From: Candidatus Stahliibacteriota bacterium
GTDB lineage: Bacteria; Hydrothermota; Tepidihabitantia; B3-TA06
DNA: 27,434 nucleotides
Direction of reading: 5' to 3'
NCBI GenBank assembly: GCA_030592225.1
Contig: JAUVJT010000003.1
Location: forward strand, 1 to 27,434
In this document: piece by piece, positions 21,759 through 27,434 of the stretch
How positions within the stretch are numbered: the first letter of the stretch is position 1
Layout: each line of letters begins with the position of its first letter
The notes under the pieces: generated by a model
The model's input: the letters and a program-made list of their open reading frames with translations, nothing else
Database searches by the model: none
What the model was told of the DNA's origin: nothing
Position numbers and translations under genes: made by a program

Positions 21759-23024
21759 CTATGCTTCGGGAACTAACAGGGCAAAGCGGCGCTTGCCCAC
21801 CTTGAGAATTACCTTAGATGTAATTGAAAAAACGTGATCTATGTCAGCTATCTTCACTCCCTCAATACTTACCGCCCCTTGTTTAATCAACCTTCTTACT
21901 TCTCCCTTTGACTTTATCGCTGTCTTTGCATGATAACCTTCGGGATGTGCCCCCTCTTTCAAACCAAACAGATCAAAAATAACATCAACCAACTTTGTCT
22001 CAGGAGGAAGCCTCTTCACCGGTATCTCATCCATATCTTCAATATCCTCCAGCAATGGGACTTTACCTTTGGAAAACAACTTGGTAAACTCGGCCTCCGC
22101 ATCCTGAGCGGCTTCAGCAGAGTAATAGATTCCTACCACCGCTCTGGCCATCTGCGCCTTGAGGTCGCGCGGATTTTCTCCGGATGCCAGACGTTTGCGG
22201 ACTTCAGCCATCTCCTCGGCATCAGCCAGAGCAGCCAACTCGAAGTACTGCTCGATAAGGTTATCCGGAATTGACATGAGCTTGCCGTACATATCTGCCG
22301 GTTCGTCCTCGATTCCCACGTAGTTGTCATAGGACTTGCTCATCTTGGCCCCGCCGGAAAGACCTTCAAGAAGGGGCATCATCATGATGACCTGGGCCGG
22401 CTGGCCGAACTCACGCTGCAATTCCCGGCCAACGATGAGATTCAGGCGTTGATCGTAGCCGCCAAGCTCAACGTCGGCCTTAACCGCAACCGAATCGTAG
22501 CCCTGAAAGATGGGATAGAGCAGCTCGTGCAGAAATACGGGATTGCCGGCATCGAGCCGCGTTGAAAAATCCTCGCGCTGCAGTATCTGGGCAATGGTGT
22601 ACTTGCCGAGCAGTTCGAGCACCCCACGAGTACCCAGCGGTTCGCTCCATTCGGAGTTGTAGCGAATCTCGGTACGCTCCGGGATGAGGATGCGGAAAAG
22701 CTGACGCTCGTAACGCGCCATGTTGGCTTCGACATCCTGGCGGGTAAGCTGGGGACGTGTTTTGGATCGACCGGAGGGGTCGCCTATCATGGCGGTGAAA
22801 TCACCCACGATGAGCACTGCGGTGTGCCCTGCATCCTGAAAATCACACAGCTTGCGCAGGGGAACGGCAAACCCCAGATGAATGCATGGGCCGGTGGCGT
22901 CTATGCCCAGTTTGACACGAAGCGAACGACCTTCCCCGGCTGCAGATTCAAGCTTCGATTTGAGATCTTCCTCGGTTACACACTCCTGCACCCCGCGCAT
23001 GAGCGCTGCAATATCCCCGGTCAT
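21759..23024 (-). CDS. tyrS: Tyrosyl-tRNA synthetase
   Basis: This 421-residue class I aminoacyl-tRNA synthetase charges tRNA-Tyr. The HIGH-type motif is HLGF (49-52) in GPCIHLGFAVPL, and the KMSKS loop is K227-S231 in GAKMSKSYDN. GDFTAMIGDPSGRS and the Q/D-rich GGYDQRLN segment form the tyrosine and ATP pocket. A C-terminal S4 RNA-binding domain (about 345-421, KGEVRRLIKQGAVSIEG) contacts the tRNA. Overall it resembles the TyrZ-like branch (short CP1, S4 tail) more than E. coli TyrS. ATG 23024 overlaps the stop of the DUF151 gene (ATGA), placing it last in the rpsR-rplI-DUF151-tyrS unit. Confidence 0.95.
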   Translation of the reverse strand: MTGDIAALMRGVQECVTEEDLKSKLESAAGEGRSLRVKLGIDATGPCIHLGFAVPLRKLCDFQDAGHTAVLIVGDFTAMIGDPSGRSKTRPQLTRQDVEANMARYERQLFRILIPERTEIRYNSEWSEPLGTRGVLELLGKYTIAQILQREDFSTRLDAGNPVFLHELLYPIFQGYDSVAVKADVELGGYDQRLNLIVGRELQREFGQPAQVIMMMPLLEGLSGGAKMSKSYDNYVGIEDEPADMYGKLMSIPDNLIEQYFELAALADAEEMAEVRKRLASGENPRDLKAQMARAVVGIYYSAEAAQDAEAEFTKLFSKGKVPLLEDIEDMDEIPVKRLPPETKLVDVIFDLFGLKEGAHPEGYHAKTAIKSKGEVRRLIKQGAVSIEGVKIADIDHVFSITSKVILKVGKRRFALLVPEA

Positions 23025-23506
23025 GGCTGCAGTCTGAAATCCCCAAAGTGCTCAGGATCGATGTCCTTGAGTCTTTCCTTGAGTTTATCCAGCTTGGCCT
23101 GTTCGTCCTCGGAGATTTCCTTGCCCTGTTCGTCCATAAGAGCGTCATCGGCATAAATGGGAGCGTTGGTGTGGATTGCGATGGCCACCGAATCGGAGGG
23201 ACGAGCGTCTATGGAGATAAGTGAACCGTCTCTTGATAGTACCAGGTTGGCGTAGTACGTGTTGTTGCGCATCTCGGTGATGATAACCCGCTCCACCTGA
23301 GCGCCCAGCGCATCAACTATACGCTTGATAACGTCGAGCGTGAGGGGGCGTTCAAAAGGCTCGCGGCGCACGGCATAGGTGATGGCCGACGCCTCGATTG
23401 GTCCCACCCATATGGGAAGCACACGCTCGCCTTCGCGCTCCTTTAGCAACAGAACGGGCGTGTTGTTCAAATCAAGAGAAACCCCATGCACCTCCACCTC
23501 AATCAA
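23021..23506 (-). CDS. DUF151/bifunctional nuclease-family protein
   Basis: This 161-residue DUF151 (BFN-like) protein has a core reading GVSLDLNNTPVLLLKE, then VLPIWVGPIEASAI, RPLTLDVI, and SLISIDARPSDSVAIAI, the family signature. Plant members have RNase/DNase activity; bacterial function is uncertain. I start it at TTG 23506 (MIEVEVHGV), because AAGGAGGAG at 23520-23512 lies directly upstream. Extending to 23719 in frame only reads the rplI tail codons in another frame as a Lys/Arg-rich stretch, which is an artefact. An acidic C-terminal segment (about 130-150) follows the core. It overlaps tyrS by 4 nt. Confidence 0.92.
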   Translation of the reverse strand: MIEVEVHGVSLDLNNTPVLLLKEREGERVLPIWVGPIEASAITYAVRREPFERPLTLDVIKRIVDALGAQVERVIITEMRNNTYYANLVLSRDGSLISIDARPSDSVAIAIHTNAPIYADDALMDEQGKEISEDEQAKLDKLKERLKDIDPEHFGDFRLQP

Positions 23507-23507
23507 A

Positions 23508-24179
23508 TTACTCCTCCTTGGATTCGGCAGGCGTGTCTTCTTTCTGAGTTTCCTGTTCAGCCACAGTTTCTTCGGGCGTGCTCTCTTCAGTATCTTCAGC
23601 CTTTTCAGTATCTTCAGTCTCTTCTGTCTCTTCTGATACGGTATCTTCGGATGGGACGAGTGTGGATTCAGCGGTTTGCGCTGGAGTTTTCCCGGCATCG
23701 GCTGATTCCACTGTCTCATCAGCGGGTTCCGATTCCCCTTCGGGAACGACCCACACCTTGACCGTGGCGACGATATCTGAGAACAACCGAATCTGCACGT
23801 CGTGTGCGCCTGGTTCCTTTAAGGGATGGTCGAGCATCACCTGGTGGTGATCGAAGTAGAGGCCCTTCTCGCGGAACCCTTCTGCTATCTGCTTGGAGGT
23901 AATTGAGCCGTACGCCTTGCCGGTCTCGCCAAAGGCCAGAGTGAATTTGACGTGCTCACCGTCGAGCTTGGCGCGTTGTTCGTCGGCGGTCCCGCGCTGT
24001 TTCTGCATCCTGGCTCTGGTCTGACGCATCACCTCCTGGAAATGACGCCTGTTCGACTCGGTGGCGCGCATGGCCAGCTTCTTGGGAATAAGAAAATTCC
24101 GGGCGTAACCGTCCTTGACCCTGACAACGTCTCCACGATCACCAAGCTTGGGGATATCCTGAGTAAGAATAATTTCCAT
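23508..24179 (-). CDS. rplI: Ribosomal protein bL9 with long acidic C-terminal tail
   Basis: This 223-residue bL9 of the large subunit begins MEIILTQDIPKLGDRGDVVRVKDGYARNFL, split here by a connecting helix after RATESNRRHFQ. The N-domain, the linking helix and the C-domain (AYGSITSKQIAEGF to VKVWVVPEGE) end at about residue 150, the usual length. About 70 further residues are almost all Glu, Thr, Ala, Ser, Asp and Lys (EETEETEDTEKAEDTEEST), predicted disordered. The last three codons, AAG GAG GAG, form the Shine-Dalgarno of the next gene. It follows rpsR after 11 nt. Confidence 0.95.
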   Translation of the reverse strand: MEIILTQDIPKLGDRGDVVRVKDGYARNFLIPKKLAMRATESNRRHFQEVMRQTRARMQKQRGTADEQRAKLDGEHVKFTLAFGETGKAYGSITSKQIAEGFREKGLYFDHHQVMLDHPLKEPGAHDVQIRLFSDIVATVKVWVVPEGESEPADETVESADAGKTPAQTAESTLVPSEDTVSEETEETEDTEKAEDTEESTPEETVAEQETQKEDTPAESKEE

Positions 24180-24190
24180 GTCGTCTTCCG

Positions 24191-24415
24191 CTACCTTGCC
24201 ACGTAAGGCAGTATTCCTAAATTACGAGCCTGTTTTATCGCCCGGCTCAGCTTGCGTTGGTGGCGGGCGCAGGTGCCCGTGGTGCGGCGACCGAGCATCT
24301 TTCCTTTATCGGTCAGAAAATTTCCCAGGTAAGGCGCAAAGGGAGATATCTCATTCGTTTTCTCCGCACAGAAACGACATTCTCTCTTGCGTCTCATTGT
24401 TCTTACAGTTCTCAA
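24191..24415 (-). CDS. rpsR: Ribosomal protein bS18
   Basis: This small-subunit protein bS18 is recognised from RKRECRFCAEKTNEI, YLGNFLTDKGKMLGRRTTGT, HQRKLSRAIKQARNLGILPY. The CRFC pair plus Cys in GTCARHQ resembles the zinc-capable C+ form. I start at TTG 24415 because a GGAG at 24423-24420 and the predicted transcript start near 24436 give a normal short leader. Starting at ATG 24397 (MRRKREC) would resemble most S18 N-termini but lacks a near ribosome site. Length is 74 residues from TTG and 68 from ATG. Confidence 0.93.
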   Translation of the reverse strand: MRTVRTMRRKRECRFCAEKTNEISPFAPYLGNFLTDKGKMLGRRTTGTCARHQRKLSRAIKQARNLGILPYVAR

Positions 24416-24442
24416 AGTTCTCCTTTTTTTAACAGGACAGTT

Positions 24443-24470
24443 AGTTTACTACTATTCTTATGGTTGTCAA
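24443..24470 (-). promoter_or_regulatory. Internal promoter for rpsR-rplI-DUF151-tyrS
   Basis: On the minus strand, TTGACA (24470-24465), a 16-nt spacer and TAAACT (24448-24443) lie in the 85-bp gap after ssb. They separate the downstream genes from rpsF-ssb. Confidence 0.6.
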
Positions 24471-24500
24471 CTCGCAGACAAGTTAAATCCCAGCTATGTA

Positions 24501-24926
24501 TTACGTGGCGAACGGGTCTTCCTCGGTGTTGTCCTGACCGCCCGCAGTCGAGTCTGAGGGCGCTTGATCAGAACTGGGTGTGCGCTCCAAAAACTGCAAG
24601 CGTCGTGAGACAATCTCTACCACGTAGCGCCGGCTGCCGTCCTTGGTCTCGTATGAGCGGGACTTCAACGTGCCTTCGAGCATCACCGGTGAACCCTTGC
24701 GCAAACGTTCGCCGGCCATCTCCGCCATGCGATCCCAGACAACCACGTTAAAGAAACTGGGATCGTCCTTCCACTCACCGGTGTCACGATCCTTGTAGCG
24801 CTTGGAGACCGCCATGCGGAACGAGCACACCGCCGTCCCTTTCGGGGTATAGCGCAACTCGGGATCGGCAACCAGACGTCCGGACAGCAGTACCAGGTTA
24901 AGGTTGGGCAGTCTTAAATCAGCCAT
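24501..24926 (-). CDS. ssb: Single-stranded DNA-binding protein
   Basis: This 141-residue SSB has one OB-fold (about 1-110): LNLVLLSGRLVADPELRYTP, FRMAVSKRYKD, SFFNVVVWDRMAE and KGSPVMLEGTL. The OB-fold is followed by a short Ser/Asp linker. The C-terminal tip reads NTEEDPFAT. The usual partner-binding tip has an acidic run and Pro-Phe as the last two residues (DDDIPF), but here Ala-Thr follow the Phe. Placement between rpsF and rpsR is the classical bacterial order. GGAG 7 nt upstream supports ATG 24926, 3 nt after the rpsF stop. Confidence 0.95.
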   Translation of the reverse strand: MADLRLPNLNLVLLSGRLVADPELRYTPKGTAVCSFRMAVSKRYKDRDTGEWKDDPSFFNVVVWDRMAEMAGERLRKGSPVMLEGTLKSRSYETKDGSRRYVVEIVSRRLQFLERTPSSDQAPSDSTAGGQDNTEEDPFAT

Positions 24927-24929
24927 CTT

Positions 24930-25472
24930 TTACTCCTCCGGGGGAGCCTCCTGGGGTGTTTCCTCTGCAGTCTTCTCCTCGGACTTCTCCGCGGACTCTT
25001 CGGTGGTATCTTCCACAGTCTCTTCCGCAGTCTCTTCCGCAGTCTTAGTCTCTTCTGCAGTTTCCTGAGGGGTTTCCTCGGAGGGCTCCTTTGTTGGTTC
25101 TTTCTTTGCTTCTTCCGGTTTCTCTACTGCTTTTTCCTTTTCTTCTTCTGGTGGTGTCGGCTTTTCCTGATACTCCGCTTCTTTTTCCGCACCGATATCA
25201 AGATACATCTGGCGAAGCAGTCGCTCGTCGTGACGAATCTCTTCCCTGAGCTTGACGATCAAGCCGGGGTCGGCCTCAAAGCCCACTCTCCAGAAGTGAG
25301 TGCGGGGATGCTTTTTGATGGCATGGGCCAAATCGCGCAAATTCGACTCCAACTCGCTGATATTCCTGGCCTTGCCTTTTTTCAGAAGCTTTTGGAAGTT
25401 TTCCTGGAAATCCTTAACCGCCTTTTCTTCAAGGTCCGGATTCAGAATTAATACAGCTTGATAGTGTTTCAA
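24930..25472 (-). CDS. rpsF: Ribosomal protein bS6 with long acidic C-terminal tail
   Basis: This 180-residue small-subunit bS6 has a core (about 1-100) of HYQAVLILNPDLEEKAVKDF, RDLAHAIKKHPRTHFWRVGF and IRHDERLLRQMYL, which is normal. A tail of about 80 residues follows, dominated by Glu, Thr, Ala, Lys and Pro, with repeats of the type EETAEET. At the DNA level the tail shows tandem CTTCCGCAGTCT-like units (about 25013-25050), so it may vary in length by slippage. Start TTG 25472 has AGGAGGAT just upstream overlapping the ychF stop. It lies 8 nt after ychF and 3 nt before ssb. Confidence 0.93.
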   Translation of the reverse strand: MKHYQAVLILNPDLEEKAVKDFQENFQKLLKKGKARNISELESNLRDLAHAIKKHPRTHFWRVGFEADPGLIVKLREEIRHDERLLRQMYLDIGAEKEAEYQEKPTPPEEEKEKAVEKPEEAKKEPTKEPSEETPQETAEETKTAEETAEETVEDTTEESAEKSEEKTAEETPQEAPPEE

Positions 25473-25480
25473 CGATCCTC

Positions 25481-26509
25481 CTATCTGAACTTGACGAGCA
25501 GGATGTCGCCATCCTGCATAACGTAATCTTTTCCTTCAACTTTCATTTTTCCTGATGCCGAAGCATCCCGCCAGGAGCCTGCCTGAATAAGATCAGTTGC
25601 TCCCAGCACCTCGGCCTTGATAAAACCATCCGCTATGTCGGTATGAATCGTACCGGCAGCCTGGACAGCGCTGGAACCTGCAGCAATCAACCAGGCACGC
25701 ACCTCATCGCCCTTGATGGTATAGAACCGGATGAGTCCCAGAGCCTGTCTTGCCCGTTCGATAAGACCCCTCAGGCCTGCGGAATTAACCCCTGCTTCTT
25801 TACGCAGCTGGGTTCGTTCTTCCGGACTAAAATCCTCAAGGCCTTCCTCCAAACCGACAGAAATCCGGTAGGCGCCTTCAGCAGCCACCCGCGAGGTACT
25901 ATCCGGCAGATTGAGTACGTCAATGCGGGCACGCGGGATCAACAACCCCAGGGCCTTCAGGCAAAGCTTTTCCTCATCGGTATAGGAACCGTTGAGACTG
26001 ACTGCACCTGCGGCGATAAGCTTGCAATAGCGTTCAAGCAAAGCCACCTCCTCGCGCGCCTCCGGCAGCTTGCGCTGCCTGTCCAGCCTGCGTTCGGCTA
26101 TCTCAAGGTCGGCAAGAGCAAGCTCTGCAAGAATAATCTCGGCGTCGCGGCAAGGCTCAACGGTCTCAAAAACGTGCGGGATGTTGGCGTCGGCAAATCC
26201 CCTGATCACGTGGAATATTAAATCAACGTCCCGGATATGCCCCAGAAAGCGATTGCCAAGACCTTCGCCCTTGTGCGCGTCCTTGATAAGTCCGGCAATA
26301 TCTATCACCTCTATCCGGGCATGGGTGAGCTTTTGAGGAGACAGCATCTGACCCAGCCTATCCAGAACGGGATCGGCCAGAACAGCCATACCGTGATTGG
26401 CGTCGATGGTGGTGAATGGATATGCCTCGGCTGCCGCCCCTGCCCTGGTGAGAAGATTGAACAGAGACGACTTGCCCACGTTTGGCAGTCCGACTATGCC
26501 TATTTTCAT
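25481..26509 (-). CDS. ychF: Ribosome-binding P-loop ATPase YchF (OLA1 family)
   Basis: This 342-residue Obg-related P-loop protein associates with ribosomes and hydrolyses ATP in studied members. G1 is GLPNVGKSS (K13), the switch regions include PFTTIDAN and VIDIAGLIKDAHKGEGLGNRF in two parts, and the C-terminal TGS domain contains GTIHTDIADGFIKAEV. Typical YchF is about 363 residues, so this is slightly short, the deletion falling in the middle helical region. ATG 26509 overlaps the pth stop by 4 nt, the common pth-ychF arrangement. Confidence 0.96.
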   Translation of the reverse strand: MKIGIVGLPNVGKSSLFNLLTRAGAAAEAYPFTTIDANHGMAVLADPVLDRLGQMLSPQKLTHARIEVIDIAGLIKDAHKGEGLGNRFLGHIRDVDLIFHVIRGFADANIPHVFETVEPCRDAEIILAELALADLEIAERRLDRQRKLPEAREEVALLERYCKLIAAGAVSLNGSYTDEEKLCLKALGLLIPRARIDVLNLPDSTSRVAAEGAYRISVGLEEGLEDFSPEERTQLRKEAGVNSAGLRGLIERARQALGLIRFYTIKGDEVRAWLIAAGSSAVQAAGTIHTDIADGFIKAEVLGATDLIQAGSWRDASASGKMKVEGKDYVMQDGDILLVKFR

Positions 26510-27054
26510 TGCGGATTAACCTGGTTCATGGCCGTATCGATACCCTGACTTGCAGCCAGAAGCACGGTATCGGCGGCGCGCTCGATGACGAACGGCAGCT
26601 CTTTGAGTTCCGCCCGTGAAAAAGGAGCCAGAACATAATCTGAGAGTTCAGCGCCTTCAGGACGGGGACCCACTCCTATACGCAGCCTGGGAAACTCCTC
26701 CGTACCAAGATGATCCCTGATAGATGCCAGTCCGTTATGCCCACTGGTTCCTCCCTGCTTGCGCAGACGAATACGGGGGAATTCCAAATCAACGTCGTCA
26801 ACGACCACCAGAAAAGAGTCGTCCCGCTTTGAGAGTATCTGGCTAACCACCGCACCGGAGCGATTCATGTAGGAGAGGGGCTTCACCAACCAGAGTTCCT
26901 GCGAACGGTACTTGCCTCGAGCAACCAGGGTCTGGGCTTTCGGCCTGAACCGCCAGCCAAACTCCAGTGCCAGGGCATCAACAACCATAAATCCAAGGTT
27001 ATGTCTGGTAAAAAGATACTCATCTGTAGGATTTCCCAGGCCGAATACAATCAC
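26506..27054 (-). CDS. pth: Peptidyl-tRNA hydrolase
   Basis: This 182-residue enzyme cleaves the ester bond of peptidyl-tRNAs released by drop-off. Catalytic H18 is in TRHNLGF. N64 is in PLSYMNRSG, D86 in VVVDDVDLEF, and GGTSGHNGLASI holds H106/N107. Length is near the family norm. The start is GTG 27054, overlapping the rplY stop as GTGA; the frame is closed just upstream. AAGGA directly abuts the GTG, so spacing is unusually tight, and the following ATT codon would be better placed for it. Coupling to rplY translation is likely. Confidence 0.95.
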   Translation of the reverse strand: MIVFGLGNPTDEYLFTRHNLGFMVVDALALEFGWRFRPKAQTLVARGKYRSQELWLVKPLSYMNRSGAVVSQILSKRDDSFLVVVDDVDLEFPRIRLRKQGGTSGHNGLASIRDHLGTEEFPRLRIGVGPRPEGAELSDYVLAPFSRAELKELPFVIERAADTVLLAASQGIDTAMNQVNPQ

Positions 27055-27434
27055 TCCTTACTCTTGGTCTCCTTTGCCTTGCTCTCGCCTTTAGCGCCAC
27101 CTTCAGCCGCGGACTCACCCTCAGCACCCCCGGCGCCTTCGGCAACCTCGCCTTCCTCGCCTTCGGCAACAGCCTCAACCTCAACAACACGGCGAGGAGT
27201 GGCAACGGTAACTACCACTGCCTGAGGCGGATCGAGCACCTCAACACCTTCCGGAATGTCAAGGTCGTCTATTCTGATGGCATCACCAAGTTCAAGCGGG
27301 GTAACGTCTATGTCTATGTTCAAGGGCAGCTTGCTAACTGGCCCGCGGACGTCAACCTCGTAGCGGATACGATCGAGCAACCCGCCGGTCTTAAGGCCAA
27401 TCGGCGTACCATGGGCGATTATTGGAATTGAAAC
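27051..27434 (-). CDS. rplY: Ribosomal protein bL25/CTC, 5'-truncated, with Gly/Ala/Glu tail
   Basis: The frame is open from the window edge, so the N-terminal 5S rRNA-binding domain is missing. Visible is the C-terminal TL5/CTC beta domain: IPIIAHGTPIGLKTGG, YEVDVRGP, LPLNIDIDVTPLELGDAI and a final VVVTVATPRR. A tail of about 40 residues follows, rich in Glu, Gly, Ala and ending in Lys/Ser/Glu. CTC-type L25 proteins often have acidic tails, and here it parallels the tails on S6 and L9. The stop overlaps the pth start by 4 nt. Confidence 0.92.
   Translation of the reverse strand, partial: VSIPIIAHGTPIGLKTGGLLDRIRYEVDVRGPVSKLPLNIDIDVTPLELGDAIRIDDLDIPEGVEVLDPPQAVVVTVATPRRVVEVEAVAEGEEGEVAEGAGGAEGESAAEGGAKGESKAKETKSKE

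Noticed and set aside
23507..23719. N-terminal extension of the DUF151 frame upstream of TTG 23506
   Set aside because: The extra 71 residues are the repetitive Glu-rich rplI tail read in another frame, giving a Lys/Arg/Leu repeat. The ribosome site and family alignment place the start at 23506.

Overview
The window is bacterial chromosome, gene-dense and of moderate GC. Many genes overlap by 4 nt (ATGA or GTGA), and GTG and TTG starts are common. Lysine is made through the LL-diaminopimelate aminotransferase route (dapA-dapB-dapL-lysC). The right side has the conserved bacterial block rplY-pth-ychF-rpsF-ssb-rpsR-rplI followed by a DUF151 gene and tyrS. Dispersed palindromic repeats and the divergent proteins suggest an uncultivated lineage, perhaps WOR-3/Stahlbacteria-like, but that placement is a low-confidence guess. 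No tRNA, rRNA or CRISPR array was seen.

Layout. (1) 1-1356: the 3' part of an isoprenylcysteine methyltransferase-like membrane gene, abutting a decayed IS481-type element. (2) 1357-4287: pilM-pilN-pilO-like genes and mazG, bracketed by a 117-bp inverted repeat carrying the pilM promoter and its first codons. (3) 4326-6324: an AT-richer two-gene cassette, an AAA15/SMC-like ATPase plus a small TOPRIM-like protein. It is the best candidate here for an undescribed defence system of the AbiL/PARIS/OLD type. (4) 6374-14732: one long head-to-tail run, dapA-dapB-dapL-lysC-glycerate kinase-APH/AAA fusion kinase-ECF sigma-anti-sigma. The anti-sigma ends in a TonB-C-like domain. (5) 14740-16067: two AT-richer exported-protein genes with near-identical leaders. 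(6) 16122-17455 (minus): a second ECF sigma and anti-sigma pair with a YbjQ-family gene. (7) 17456-18015: a repeat-rich spacer. (8) 17963-21466: a small ORF, a Ca2+-type P-ATPase whose apparent start codon is AUA, and endonuclease III. (9) 21467-21758: nested palindromes. (10) 21759-27434 (minus): tyrS, DUF151 gene, rplI, rpsR, ssb, rpsF, ychF, pth and partial rplY. S6, L9 and L25 all carry long acidic tails.

Most recognisable promoters have TTGAC(A/T), a 16-nt spacer and TA-rich -10 boxes such as TATACT, TATAGT or TATAAT. In three cases the start codon lies 6-8 nt after the -10 box, which implies leaderless mRNAs. Functionally the window combines lysine and cell-wall precursor synthesis, translation and replication housekeeping, envelope stress signalling, type IV pilus/secretion assembly and one probable anti-phage island.
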